DNA from: Roseomonas mucosa ATCC BAA-692
GTDB taxonomy: Bacteria; Pseudomonadota; Alphaproteobacteria; Acetobacterales; Acetobacteraceae
Length of the DNA stretch: 64,000 nucleotides
Direction: 5' to 3'
NCBI RefSeq assembly: GCF_000622225.1
Contig: NZ_JHWD01000009.1
Location: 103,137 to 167,136, forward strand
Part shown: positions 37,178 to 46,388 of the stretch, in pieces
Layout: each line of letters starts with the position of its first letter
Numbering within the stretch: position 1 is the first letter of the stretch
The notes under the pieces: model-generated
Databases searched by the model: none
Told to the model about the DNA's origin: nothing
What the model saw: only the letters and a program-made list of their open reading frames with translations
Translations under genes and position numbers: made by a program

Positions 37178-38047
37178 ATGAAGGGCATCATCCTGGCGGG
37201 CGGCAGCGGCACGCGGCTGCATCCGATGACGCATGTCACGTCGAAGCAGCTCCTGCCCGTCTATGACAAGCCGATGATCTACTACCCCCTGACCACGCTG
37301 ATGCTGGCCGGGGTGCGCGACATCCTGCTGATCTCCACCCCCGCCGACCTGCCGCGTTTCCGGGAGCTGCTGGGCGACGGCTCGGAATGGGGCATCCGCC
37401 TCACCTATGCCGAGCAGCCGAAGCCGGACGGGCTGGCCCAGGCCTATCTCATCGGCGCGGACTTCGTGGCGGGCGGGCCCTCCATGCTGATCCTGGGCGA
37501 CAACATCTTCTATGGCGACGGGCTGCCCGCGATGCTGCAGCAGGCCAGCGCCCGCCTCGCCGGGGCCAATGTCTTCGCCTATCGCGTCAGCGACCCGGAG
37601 CGCTACGGCGTGGTGGAGTTCGACGCCCGCAACCGCGCCCTTTCCATCGAGGAGAAGCCCGCGAAGCCCCGCTCCAACTGGGCGGTCACCGGGCTCTATG
37701 TCTATGACGGCGACGTGGTGGAGATCGCGCGCGGGCTGAAGCCCTCGCCGCGCGGGGAGCTGGAGATCACCGACGTCAACCGCGCCTATCTGGAACGCGG
37801 GCGGCTGGAGGTGGAGCTGATGGGGCGCGGCTTCGCCTGGCTGGACACGGGCACGCCGGACACGCTGCTGGAGGCGGCGGAGTTCATGCGCGCTCTGGAG
37901 AAGCGCCAGGGCTTCAAGATCGCCTGCCCGGAGGAGGTCGCCTTCAACCTCGGCTGGATCGATGCCGGGCAGCTCCGCGCCCTGGGGCACCGGCTGGAGA
38001 AGAGCACCTACGGCCGCTACCTGCTGCGGATCGCCGACGGGGAATAG
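37178..38047 (+). CDS. rfbA: glucose-1-phosphate thymidylyltransferase
   Basis: Makes dTDP-glucose from dTTP and glucose-1-phosphate, the step before RfbB. The 289-residue product has [17 protein letters not shown] (nucleotide-binding loop), [45 protein letters not shown] and [12 protein letters not shown], then [16 protein letters not shown]. Length and motifs are normal for RmlA. ATG 37178 begins the conserved strand. It forms a two-gene operon with rfbB. Confidence 0.96.
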   Translation: MKGIILAGGSGTRLHPMTHVTSKQLLPVYDKPMIYYPLTTLMLAGVRDILLISTPADLPRFRELLGDGSEWGIRLTYAEQPKPDGLAQAYLIGADFVAGGPSMLILGDNIFYGDGLPAMLQQASARLAGANVFAYRVSDPERYGVVEFDARNRALSIEEKPAKPRSNWAVTGLYVYDGDVVEIARGLKPSPRGELEITDVNRAYLERGRLEVELMGRGFAWLDTGTPDTLLEAAEFMRALEKRQGFKIACPEEVAFNLGWIDAGQLRALGHRLEKSTYGRYLLRIADGE

Positions 38048-38255
38048 CGACCTTTCCATCGAAATCGCATCCGGGCCGCAGCCTTGCACGCCCGGCGGCG
38101 TTCTGCCTCGGTGTGGCCAGGCGGGGCATGCCATCGGGGGCATGCCGGCACGCCTTGCCATGCGGTGGCCCTGGTCACGGATGTTTGCCCGGCCATGACC
38201 TTGCCGGCGGCCGATCCGGCGTCACCTGCCCCGTTCCCGCACGGAGGTAAGGACG

Positions 38256-38915
38256 ATGCCACCTCTTCATGACCCGCGTTTGCCGCGGCGCGGCCTGCTG
38301 ATCGGCACGGCCGCCGTCTCGGCCGCAGGCATGGCGGCCGGGCATGCGGCGCCGTCCCAGCCCGTCCCATCCGCCGCCTTCCCCCGGCATCCGGAGAACC
38401 CTGCCATGGCCAGCGTCTCTTTCACCGTCAATGGCGAGGCCCGGCAGGTCGAACTCGACACGCGGACGACACTGCTGGATGCGTTGCGCGAGCACCTGCA
38501 CCTGACGGGCAGCAAGAAGGGCTGCGACCACGGCCAGTGCGGCGCCTGCACGGTGCTGGTGGAGGGGCGGCGGATCAATGCCTGCCTGACGCTGGCCGTG
38601 ATGCATGAGGGCGACAGCATCACCACGATCGAGGGGCTGGGATCGCCGGAAAGGCTGCACCCGATGCAGTCGGCCTTCGTCAGGCATGACGGCTACCAGT
38701 GCGGCTACTGCACCCCGGGGCAGATCTGTTCCTCGGTCGCGGTGCTGGAGGAGATCAAGGCGGGCATCCCCAGCCATGTGACCGGCGACCTCGGCGCGCC
38801 GCCGAAGCTGGGCGACGAGGAGATCCGCGAGCGGATGAGCGGCAATATCTGCCGCTGCGGCGCCTATTCCAACATCGTCGAGGCCATCACCGAGGTGGCG
38901 GGAGAGCGCACGTGA
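38256..38915 (+). CDS. paoA: aldehyde oxidoreductase, 2Fe-2S subunit (PaoA-like)
   Basis: Small iron-sulfur subunit of a periplasmic xanthine-oxidase-family enzyme. The 219-residue precursor has a Tat signal ([20 protein letters not shown]). The plant-type 2Fe-2S site follows: [20 protein letters not shown], then Cys in ACLTLA. The second cluster is [12 protein letters not shown] and [14 protein letters not shown] 38256 follows GGAGGTAAGGA, an excellent site. The stop overlaps the paoB GTG (GTGA). The Tat signal implies the whole complex is assembled with its molybdenum cofactor and exported together. Confidence 0.94.
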   Translation: MPPLHDPRLPRRGLLIGTAAVSAAGMAAGHAAPSQPVPSAAFPRHPENPAMASVSFTVNGEARQVELDTRTTLLDALREHLHLTGSKKGCDHGQCGACTVLVEGRRINACLTLAVMHEGDSITTIEGLGSPERLHPMQSAFVRHDGYQCGYCTPGQICSSVAVLEEIKAGIPSHVTGDLGAPPKLGDEEIRERMSGNICRCGAYSNIVEAITEVAGERT

Positions 38916-39862
38916 AGCCTTTCACCTATGAGCGGGCGGCGACCCCCGCCGCCGCGGCCGCGGCGGCGGCCGGCCATCCCGGGGCGAAGTTCATCGCCGG
39001 CGGCACCAACCTGCTCGACCTGATGAAGCTGCAGATCGAGACGCCAGCCCATCTGATCGACGTGAACCGCCTCGGCCTGGACCGGATCGAGCCGACGCCG
39101 GAAGGGGGCCTGCGCATCGGGGCGCTCGTGCGCAACACCGACCTGGCGGCGGATGCGCGGGTGCGGCGCGACTATGCCGTGCTGACCCGGGCGCTGGTCT
39201 CCGGGGCCTCGGGGCAGTTGCGCAACAAGGCCACCACGGCGGGCAACCTGCTCCAGCGCACGCGCTGCCCCTATTTCTACGACACCGACCAGCCCTGCAA
39301 CAAACGCCACCCCGGCAGCGGCTGCTCCGCCATCGGCGGCTTCAGCCGCCACAACGCCGTGCTGGGCGTCAGCGATGCCTGCATCGCCACGCATCCGAGC
39401 GACATGGCGGTGGCCATGCGCGTGCTCGATGCCGTGGTGGAGACGGCGCGCCCCGACGGCTCCGCCCGGCAGATCCCCATCGCCGGTTTCCACCGCCTGC
39501 CCGGCGACACGCCGCAGGTCGAGACGGTGCTGGAGCCGGGCGAGCTGATCACCGCCGTGGTCCTGCCGCCGCCGGCGGGCGGGGTGCAGGTCTATCGCAA
39601 GGTGCGCGACCGCGCCTCCTATGCCTTCGCGCTGGTCTCGGTGGCGGCCATCGTGCAGCGTGACGGCAGCGGGCGCGTCGCGCTCGGCGGCGTGGCGCAC
39701 AGGCCCTGGCGCGTCGAGGCGGCGGAGGCCGAACTGCCGCACGGCGCGAAGCGGGCCTCCGAGGCGCTGCTCGCCGGGGCCAGGACCACCCATGACAATG
39801 CCTTCAAGCTGCCGCTGGCGGAGCGCACGCTCGCCGCGGTGCTGGCGGAAGCGAGGGCCTGA
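38912..39862 (+). CDS. paoB: aldehyde oxidoreductase, FAD subunit (PaoB-like)
   Basis: FAD-binding middle subunit, 316 residues. Motifs are [20 protein letters not shown] (FAD pyrophosphate site) and [15 protein letters not shown]. The Cys-rich insert [20 protein letters not shown] with a further Cys after it ([10 protein letters not shown]) matches the PaoB [4Fe-4S] site, distinguishing it from plain xanthine dehydrogenase FAD subunits. It starts at GTG 38912, overlapping the paoA stop. It ends three bases before paoC. Confidence 0.93.
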   Translation: MKPFTYERAATPAAAAAAAAGHPGAKFIAGGTNLLDLMKLQIETPAHLIDVNRLGLDRIEPTPEGGLRIGALVRNTDLAADARVRRDYAVLTRALVSGASGQLRNKATTAGNLLQRTRCPYFYDTDQPCNKRHPGSGCSAIGGFSRHNAVLGVSDACIATHPSDMAVAMRVLDAVVETARPDGSARQIPIAGFHRLPGDTPQVETVLEPGELITAVVLPPPAGGVQVYRKVRDRASYAFALVSVAAIVQRDGSGRVALGGVAHRPWRVEAAEAELPHGAKRASEALLAGARTTHDNAFKLPLAERTLAAVLAEARA

Positions 39863-39865
39863 ACG

Positions 39866-42064
39866 ATGCGCTTCGACACCCCGGCCACCACCAACCCGAT
39901 CGACCAGCTCAAGGTCGTCGGCCAGCCGCTGGACCGCATCGACGGCCCGCTGAAGACCACCGGCCGTGCGCCCTATGCCTATGAGCACCACGACGTGGTG
40001 CCGGACCCGGCCTATGGCTATGTCGTGGGCAGCGCCATCGCCGCCGGCCGCATACGCGCCATGGACCTGTCGGCAGCGCGGGCCGCGCCGGGCGTGCTGG
40101 CCATCGTCACGCATGGGAATGCGGGGCGGCTCGGCAAGGGCGCCATGAACACCGCCCGCCTGCTGGGCGGGCCGGAGGTCGAGCACTACCACCAGGCCAT
40201 CGCCCTGGTCGTGGCGGAAAGCTTCGAGCAGGCACGGGCCGCGGCGGCCCTGGTGCGGGTGGACTACGAGGTGTCGGAGGGGCATTTCGACCTCGCCGCC
40301 GCCAAGGCGGCCGGGATCGGCCCCTCGGAGGATTCCCCCGACAAGGCGGTGGGGGATTTCGCAAGCGCCTTTGCCGAGGCGCCCGTCCGGCTCGACGAGA
40401 CCTACAGCACGCCGGACCAGTCGCACGCGATGATGGAGCCGCACGCCACCATCGCCGCCTGGGATGGGGACCACGTGGATGTCTGGCTGTCGAACCAGAT
40501 GATCGCCTGGACCGCCGGCGACCTGGCCAAGACCCTCGGCATCCCGAAGGAGAAGGTGCGGCTGCGCTCGCCCTTCATCGGCGGTGGCTTTGGCGGCAAG
40601 CTCTTCCTGCGCGCCGACACGCTGCTGGCCGTGCTGGGCGCGCGGGAGGCGAAGCGGCCGGTGAAGGTGGCGCTGCAACGGCCGCTGGTTGCCAACAACA
40701 CCACCCACCGGCCGGCGACCATCCAGCGCATCCGCATTGGCGCGGCGCGAGACGGGAAGATCACCGCCATCGGCCATGAAAGCTGGTCGGGCAACCTGCC
40801 GGACGGCAAGCCGGAGGAGGCGGTCCAGCAGACGGAACTGCTCTATGCCGGCGCCAACCGGCTGACCGGGCTGCGGCTGGCGCGGCTCGACCTGCCGGAA
40901 GGCAATGCCATGCGCGCGCCCGGGGAGGCGCCCGGGCTGATGGCGCTGGAGATCGCCATGGACGAGATGGCGGAGAAGCTCGGCCTCGATCCCATCGAGT
41001 TCCGGATCCGCAACGATACCCAGGTCGATCCGGCCGATCCCCACCGGCCCTTCTCGCAACGGCAGTTGGTCGAATGCCTGCGGCTGGGGGCGGAACGCTT
41101 CGGCTGGAACCGGCGCGACCCCCGGCCCGGGCAGCGGCGTGAGGGACGATGGCTGGTCGGGATGGGCGTGGCGGCCGGGTTCCGCAACAACCTGCTGACC
41201 AAGTCCGGCGCCCGCGTGCGGCTGGACCGCCAGGGCCGGGTGACGGTCGAGAGCGACATGACCGATATCGGCACGGGCAGCTACACCATCATGGCGCAGA
41301 CCGCAGCCGAGATGATGGGGGTTCCGGTCGGCGAGGTGACGGTCCGCCTGGGCGATTCCAGCTTTCCGGTCTCGGCCGGCTCGGGCGGGCAGTGGGGCGC
41401 CAACAACGCCACGGCGGGTGTCTACGCCGCCTGCGTCAAGCTGCGGGAGGAAGTGGCGCGCAAAGCGGGCTTCAACACCGCGGAGGCTGTCTTCGCCGAT
41501 GGCGCGGTGCGCGCGGGCAACCGCAGCGTGCCGCTGTCCGACGCGGCGCGGGATGGCGAACTGGTGGCCGAAGATGCGATCGAGTACGGCGATCTCGGCA
41601 AGCGCTACCAGCAATCGACCTTCGCCGGGCATTTCGTCGAGGTCGGCGTCGATGCCGTGACGGGCGAGACGCGCATCCGCCGGATGCTCGCGGTCTGCGC
41701 GGCGGGCCGTATCCTCAACCCGAAATCCGCCCGCTCCCAGGTGATCGGCGCCATGACCATGGGTGTGGGCGCGGCGCTGATGGAGGCGCTGGAGGTGGAC
41801 AGGAGGCGCGGCTTCTTCGTCAACCACGACCTCGCCACCTATGAGGTGCCTGTCCATGCCGACATTCCGCACCAGGAGGTGGTCTTCCTGGACGAGGCCG
41901 ACCCGATGTCCTCGCCCATGAAGGCCAAGGGCGTGGGCGAGCTCGGCCTCTGCGGCGTCGGCGCGGCGGTGGCCAATGCCATTCACAACGCCACCGGCAT
42001 CCGCGTGCGCGACTATCCCATCACCCTCGACAAGCTGATCGAAAGGCTGCCTCAGCCCGCCTGA
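39866..42064 (+). CDS. paoC: aldehyde oxidoreductase, molybdenum-cofactor subunit (PaoC-like)
   Basis: Catalytic subunit carrying a molybdopterin-cytosine-dinucleotide-type cofactor, oxidising aldehydes to acids. The 732-residue product has the family start VVGQPLDRIDGPLKTTGRAP, SPFIGGGFGGKLFLRADTLL, LDLPEGNAMRAPGEAPG, the GSGGQWGANNATAGVY region and the catalytic Glu in KGVGELGLCGVGAAVANAI. It has no signal of its own, consistent with riding on PaoA's Tat signal. Cofactor-insertion partner PaoD/XdhC is not adjacent. modABC lies 17 kb downstream. Confidence 0.94.
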   Translation: MRFDTPATTNPIDQLKVVGQPLDRIDGPLKTTGRAPYAYEHHDVVPDPAYGYVVGSAIAAGRIRAMDLSAARAAPGVLAIVTHGNAGRLGKGAMNTARLLGGPEVEHYHQAIALVVAESFEQARAAAALVRVDYEVSEGHFDLAAAKAAGIGPSEDSPDKAVGDFASAFAEAPVRLDETYSTPDQSHAMMEPHATIAAWDGDHVDVWLSNQMIAWTAGDLAKTLGIPKEKVRLRSPFIGGGFGGKLFLRADTLLAVLGAREAKRPVKVALQRPLVANNTTHRPATIQRIRIGAARDGKITAIGHESWSGNLPDGKPEEAVQQTELLYAGANRLTGLRLARLDLPEGNAMRAPGEAPGLMALEIAMDEMAEKLGLDPIEFRIRNDTQVDPADPHRPFSQRQLVECLRLGAERFGWNRRDPRPGQRREGRWLVGMGVAAGFRNNLLTKSGARVRLDRQGRVTVESDMTDIGTGSYTIMAQTAAEMMGVPVGEVTVRLGDSSFPVSAGSGGQWGANNATAGVYAACVKLREEVARKAGFNTAEAVFADGAVRAGNRSVPLSDAARDGELVAEDAIEYGDLGKRYQQSTFAGHFVEVGVDAVTGETRIRRMLAVCAAGRILNPKSARSQVIGAMTMGVGAALMEALEVDRRRGFFVNHDLATYEVPVHADIPHQEVVFLDEADPMSSPMKAKGVGELGLCGVGAAVANAIHNATGIRVRDYPITLDKLIERLPQPA

Positions 42065-42385
42065 TGTGAATGGCGCCGCCTGTGTCCGGCCCCTTCGGCA
42101 GCCATGTCGCCGGGCGGGGCGTCCTGCCGCACGCCGCCGGGGTAGCGCACGGCCGCCCCGCCGCTGTCGAGGCCCTGCACGAACGGCCCCCAGCTTCGGC
42201 TGAAGACCCCCCGGCTGGCCCGGCGCCTGTCACGGATTCTTCACCGCAGGCCCATCCCATCGCGCGGCGCGGATGGCAATCTGCCCGGAGAGCCCTGTGA
42301 TTCCGCACGGGCGATCCGCGCATTCCGACAGGCTGCGGGGTTCGGTCCGCCGGCGCGATCGCCTAGGCAGGGGTGGGTACAGACC
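42065..42385. other. gene-free stretch between paoC and arginase
   Basis: 321 bases. Short open frames exist on both strands, but none has a start with a ribosome site or a recognisable protein family. No R1/R2 repeat and no clear terminator is present. The arginase promoter is expected here, and GGGGTGGG just before 42386 can serve as its ribosome site. Confidence 0.45.
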
Positions 42386-43345
42386 ATGATCCAGATGAGT
42401 GGGGCGGGCGTGACGGATTCGAGCAGGATTTGCGTTCTGACCGGCGCGGCGGTCGATGAGGGCGCCAGCCGCCCGGGCTGCGAGATGGGTCCCAGTGCCT
42501 TCCGCGTCGCCGGCATCGCCGCGGCCCTGGCGGAGCTGGGCTATGCCGTGCGCGACAACGGCAACCTCGTGCCGCCCGCCTTCGCGGTGGAGCCGCATCC
42601 CAACCCGGCGATCCGCCACCTGCCGGAGATCGCGGCCTGGACGGCGGCGCTGGACGAGGCGGCCTTCGCGGCGGGCGGCGAGGGCTTCGCGGTCTTCCTG
42701 GGCGGGGACCACAGCCTGTCCGCCGGCACCATCGCCGGCATGAGCCGCCGTGCCGCCCTGGAAGGGCGCCCGCTCTTCGTCCTGTGGCTCGACGCGCATC
42801 CGGATTTCCACACGCTGGACAGCACGGTCAGCGGCAACCTGCACGGCGTCGGCATGGCCTATGCCACGGGGCGCCCGGGCTTCGCGGCGCACATGCCGCC
42901 ACTGCGGGCGCCGGTCGATCCGCGCAACGTCTGCATGATCGGCCTGCGCAGCGTCGATCCGGCGGAGCGCGCGGCGCTGCGCGAGGCGGGCGTCACCGTG
43001 CACGACATGCGCGCGCTCGACGAATCCGGCGTGGCGGCACCGCTGCGCGCCTTCCTGGAACGTGCCGAGGCCGCCGGCGGCATCCTGCATGTCAGCCTGG
43101 ATGTCGATTTCCTCGACCCCTCCATCGCGCCCGCCGTGGGCACCACCGTGCCCGGCGGCGCCACCTTCCGCGAGGCGCACCTGATCATGGAGATGGTCCA
43201 TGACAGCGGGCTGGCCCGCAGTCTCGACCTCGTGGAGCTGAACCCCTTCCTCGACGAACGCGGCCGCACCGCGCTGCTGATGGTGGACCTCGCCGCCAGC
43301 CTGCTGGGCCGCAGCATCTTCGACCGCCCCACGCGGAGCTTCTGA
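42386..43345 (+). CDS. rocF: arginase
   Basis: Hydrolyses arginine to ornithine and urea with a binuclear manganese centre. The 319-residue product has all three family signatures: FLGGDHSLSAGTIAG (about residue 110), VLWLDAHPDFHTLDS (about 135) and VSLDVDFLDPSIAPAVGTTV (about 237). The usual D-A-H-x-D reads DAHPD, and GNLHGVGMAYATG matches the substrate loop. ATG 42386 is used; Met 42395 is an alternative. The stop is two bases from the ornithine cyclodeaminase start, so the two steps arginine to ornithine to proline are coupled. Confidence 0.94.
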   Translation: MIQMSGAGVTDSSRICVLTGAAVDEGASRPGCEMGPSAFRVAGIAAALAELGYAVRDNGNLVPPAFAVEPHPNPAIRHLPEIAAWTAALDEAAFAAGGEGFAVFLGGDHSLSAGTIAGMSRRAALEGRPLFVLWLDAHPDFHTLDSTVSGNLHGVGMAYATGRPGFAAHMPPLRAPVDPRNVCMIGLRSVDPAERAALREAGVTVHDMRALDESGVAAPLRAFLERAEAAGGILHVSLDVDFLDPSIAPAVGTTVPGGATFREAHLIMEMVHDSGLARSLDLVELNPFLDERGRTALLMVDLAASLLGRSIFDRPTRSF

Positions 43346-43347
43346 CC

Positions 43348-44388
43348 ATGCAGGGCAGGCTCAACATCGTCCCCTTCGTCAGCGTGGACAACATGATGAA
43401 GCTGGTGCTGGCTATCGGCATCGAGCGCTTCCTGACCGGGCTGGCCGCGGCGATCGAGGAGGATTTCCGCCGCTGGGAGCTGTTCGACAAGACGCCGCGC
43501 ATCGCCTCGCACAGTGCCGAGGGGGTGATCGAGCTGATGCCCACCAGCGACGGCACCACCTATGGCTTCAAGTATGTCAACGGCCATCCCAGGAACACGC
43601 GGCAGGGGCGGCAGACCGTCACCGCCTTCGGCGTGCTGGCCGATGTCGGCAACGGCTATCCGATGCTGCTGACGGAGATGACCATCCTGACGGCGCTGCG
43701 CACCGCCGCCACCTCGGCCCTCGCGGCGAAGTACCTGGCGCCGAAGGATGCACGGGTGATGGCGGTGATCGGCAACGGCGCCCAGGCGGAGTTCCAGGCC
43801 ATGGCCTTCCGGACCATGCTGGGCATCGACCGGCTCCGCCTCCACGACATCGACCGCGCCGCCACGGAGAAGTGCATCCGCAACCTCGCCGGCCTCGGCT
43901 TCGACATCACCGCCTGCGGCAGCGCGGCGGAGGCGGTGCAGGGCGCGCAGATCGTCACCACCGTGACGGCGGACAAGCAGAACGCCACCATCCTGACCGA
44001 CAACCTCGTCGGGCGTGGCATCCATATCAACGGCGTCGGCGGCGACTGCCCGGGCAAGACCGAGCTGCATCCCGACATCCTCCTGCGCTCGGACATCTTC
44101 GTGGAGTACTCGCCGCAGACACGCATCGAGGGCGAGATCCAGCAGCTCGCCCCCGACCATCCGGTGACGGAGCTCTGGCGGGTGATCGCCGGCCATGCCG
44201 AGGGCCGCCGCGGCGCCGACCAGATCACGCTCTTCGATTCCGTCGGCTTCGCCATCGAGGACTTCTCCGCCCTGCGCTACGTCCGCGAACGCATCGCGGG
44301 CACGGGCTTCTTCGAGGAGCTCGACCTCCTGGCCGATCCGGACGAGCCGCGCGACCTCTTCGGCATGCTGCTGCGCGCACAGGGATAG
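43348..44388 (+). CDS. ornithine cyclodeaminase
   Basis: Converts ornithine to proline and ammonia with bound NAD. The 346-residue member of the OCD/mu-crystallin family shows YGFKYVNGHPRNTRQG (substrate region), LTEMTILTALRTAATSALAA, the NAD-binding AVIGNGAQAEFQAMAF, and HINGVGGDCPGKTELHPDIL with Asp as catalytic residue. Direct coupling to arginase supports the ornithine-to-proline assignment over alanine dehydrogenase or lysine cyclodeaminase. No terminator is evident after it. Confidence 0.93.
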   Translation: MQGRLNIVPFVSVDNMMKLVLAIGIERFLTGLAAAIEEDFRRWELFDKTPRIASHSAEGVIELMPTSDGTTYGFKYVNGHPRNTRQGRQTVTAFGVLADVGNGYPMLLTEMTILTALRTAATSALAAKYLAPKDARVMAVIGNGAQAEFQAMAFRTMLGIDRLRLHDIDRAATEKCIRNLAGLGFDITACGSAAEAVQGAQIVTTVTADKQNATILTDNLVGRGIHINGVGGDCPGKTELHPDILLRSDIFVEYSPQTRIEGEIQQLAPDHPVTELWRVIAGHAEGRRGADQITLFDSVGFAIEDFSALRYVRERIAGTGFFEELDLLADPDEPRDLFGMLLRAQG

Positions 44389-44629
44389 CATCGCGCCGGC
44401 GCGGGACGGCCGGTCGGGCCCGGAGGCGAGGCCCATCGTTCCCTTTCCGGGCAGGTCAATCGCTCTGGCCGGGCTGGCCACAGATTTCGCCGGATGTTCA
44501 AATATCGGACCTGGGCCATGCGCGGTGGAAGCCCCAATCTGGCGGGATGGCCGGAGCGGACGCGTGCCGTTCCGCCCGGCCGCGGCGAAACCCGTTCAGG
44601 CCACGAGTGGCGAAAGCAGGTCCGGACCG

Positions 44630-46024
44630 ATGATCAGGCAGTTCCTCCTGGCTTGCGCGATCGGCGGCGTGCCCGCGCTGTGCCTGCTGCTGATGGGCCT
44701 GTCCGGCGCGGCGGGCTGGACGCCGGTCACCTGGTCCCTGCTGCTCACCGCCGGGGCTTCCGCCATCCTGGCCGGGGCCGCGCTCTGGATGCTCGACCGG
44801 CTGGCCGAGGCGCTGCGCGCCGCCGCCTCCGGCACGGTCCTCTCCCTGCCGCCGATGCGCCTGTTGCGGGAGGTCGCCGAGGCGCTCGACCGCCTGACGC
44901 GCGACCTGGCCGAGAGCGGCGCTCTGGTGGGGCGGCTGCGCGCGGCGGATGCGGTGATCGTGGAGGCGTTGCCGGACCCGCTCCTGGTCCTGGGCGCGGA
45001 CCGGCAGCCGCTGCGGGCCAATGCCGCCGCCCGCCGGCTCTTCGGCAGCAGCATGGGCGACCAGCTGCCCGGCGACCTGTGGGCCCTGCTGCGCCACCCG
45101 ATGCTGGCCGGGGCGGTGGACCGTGCCCTGCTGGACGGGACGCCGCAGGCCAGCGACCTGACCCTTCCGGCGCCGGTCTTCCGGGATCTGGTGGCACAGG
45201 TGATCCCGCTCGACCCGCCGCTCTCCGATGGCGGGCGGCTGCTGATCCTGCTCTCCGACCGGACGCGGGACCGGGCAGTGGAGCGGATGCGGGCGGATTT
45301 CGTCGCCAATGCCAGCCACGAACTGCGCACGCCGCTGGCCAGCCTGATCGGCTTCATCGAGACCCTGCGCGGCCCCGCCGAGGACGACGCCGAGGCGCGG
45401 CGCCACTTCCTGGGCATCATGGCGGAACAGGCGGAGCGCATGCGGCGCCTGATCGACGACCTGCTGGGCCTGACGCGGATCGAGATCTCCGAGCACCAGC
45501 CGCCGGCGGGTCAGGTGGATCTGGTGGTGCTGGCGCGGGCCGAGACGGAGGCGCTGGCGCCGATCCTGGCGCAGCGCAGGACGAGGCTGCGGCTGGATCT
45601 GGAGCCCGCCCTGGCCCGGCCCGCCGACCAGGACCAGCTGGCTCAGGTGCTGCGCAACCTCGTCGAGAATGCCGTGCGCTATGGCCGGGAGGGCGGCGAG
45701 GTGCGCGTCGCGACCGGCGCGGCGGAGGGCGGCGTGTTCCTGCGGGTGGCGGATGACGGGCCGGGGATCGCGCGCGAGCACATCCCGCGCCTGACCGAGC
45801 GTTTCTACCGGGTGGACAAGGGCCGCTCGCGCCATGTCGGTGGCACCGGGCTGGGGCTGGCCATCGTCAAGCACGTGGTCAACCGCCATCGCGGGCGGCT
45901 GGCGATCGAGAGCGCGGTGGGGGAGGGGGCCAGCTTCAGGGTCTGGCTGCCGGGCGTTCCGGCGCCGTTCACCGGGCTCGAACCCAGGCCGGAGAAGCGC
46001 GTGCTGTCCGTGCGGGAAGCCTGA
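44630..46024 (+). CDS. sensor histidine kinase (PhoR-like)
   Basis: A 464-residue membrane kinase. Two N-terminal hydrophobic segments (FLLACAIGGVPALCLLLMGL and SLLLTAGASAILAGAALWML) with almost no periplasmic loop are followed by a PAS-like domain (about 110-210). The HisKA box ANASHELRTPLASLIGFIET has the phospho-His at about 230. The ATPase domain has NLVENAVRYGREGG, VADDGPGIAREHI and GGTGLGLAIVKHVVNRH. The arrangement matches PhoR, the phosphate-starvation kinase, but no phoB or pst gene is in the window, so the partner is unknown. The 241 bases upstream hold no other gene. Confidence 0.87.
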   Translation: MIRQFLLACAIGGVPALCLLLMGLSGAAGWTPVTWSLLLTAGASAILAGAALWMLDRLAEALRAAASGTVLSLPPMRLLREVAEALDRLTRDLAESGALVGRLRAADAVIVEALPDPLLVLGADRQPLRANAAARRLFGSSMGDQLPGDLWALLRHPMLAGAVDRALLDGTPQASDLTLPAPVFRDLVAQVIPLDPPLSDGGRLLILLSDRTRDRAVERMRADFVANASHELRTPLASLIGFIETLRGPAEDDAEARRHFLGIMAEQAERMRRLIDDLLGLTRIEISEHQPPAGQVDLVVLARAETEALAPILAQRRTRLRLDLEPALARPADQDQLAQVLRNLVENAVRYGREGGEVRVATGAAEGGVFLRVADDGPGIAREHIPRLTERFYRVDKGRSRHVGGTGLGLAIVKHVVNRHRGRLAIESAVGEGASFRVWLPGVPAPFTGLEPRPEKRVLSVREA

Positions 46025-46074
46025 GGGCGGGAAGCAGGGGCCGGGCTTCGGAAGGGGCCCAGGGAGAAAGGAGG

Positions 46075-46108
46075 CCCGCGGAAGGCCGCCGGAGCGGCCC
46101 TCCGCGGG
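46075..46108 (-). terminator. terminator-like hairpin after rpsO
   Basis: A long stem CCCGCGGAAGGCCGC / GCGGCCCTCCGCGGG (one mismatch) with a CGGA loop lies just past the rpsO stop. The minus-strand tail (CTCCTTTCTCCC) is only a weak U-tract. It also lies between the convergent kinase and rpsO genes. Confidence 0.6.
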
Positions 46109-46114
46109 AATTCC

Positions 46115-46384
46115 TCAGCGGCGCAGGCCGAGACGGCCGATCAGGGTCTCGTAGCGAGTCTGGTCCTTGCGCTTCACATAGTCCAGCAGGCCACGGCGCT
46201 GGCCAACCAGGACCAGCAGGCCACGGCGGCTGTGGAAGTCCTTGGCGTGGGTCTTCAGGTGCTCCGTGAGGTTGGAGATGCGCTCCGACAGGATCGCGAC
46301 CTGGACCTCGGGGGAACCCGTGTCACCGGGCTTCGTGGCGTATTCGGAAATCAGCGCGGTGCGGCGCTCGGCAGTGATCGACAT
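46115..46384 (-). CDS. rpsO: 30S ribosomal protein S15
   Basis: Primary 16S rRNA-binding protein of the 30S platform. The 89-residue product matches S15 throughout: [39 protein letters not shown] and [15 protein letters not shown]. The start at 46384 is four bases after the truB stop. The usual truB-rpsO order is kept. In many bacteria S15 represses its own translation through the leader; nothing specific could be confirmed here. Confidence 0.98.
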   Translation of the reverse strand: MSITAERRTALISEYATKPGDTGSPEVQVAILSERISNLTEHLKTHAKDFHSRRGLLVLVGQRRGLLDYVKRKDQTRYETLIGRLGLRR

Positions 46385-46388
46385 CGGT

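Noticed and set aside
38864-41986. A 1040-residue open frame on the - strand
   Set aside because: Antisense shadow of paoB/paoC; composition is rich in His/Arg/Gly with no domain, while the + strand encodes complete PaoB and PaoC.
42021-42323. A 100-residue minus-strand frame between paoC and arginase
   Set aside because: It overlaps the paoC 3' end, has no ribosome site and no family resemblance; an overlapping frame reading WGPFVQGLDSGG has no start codon.
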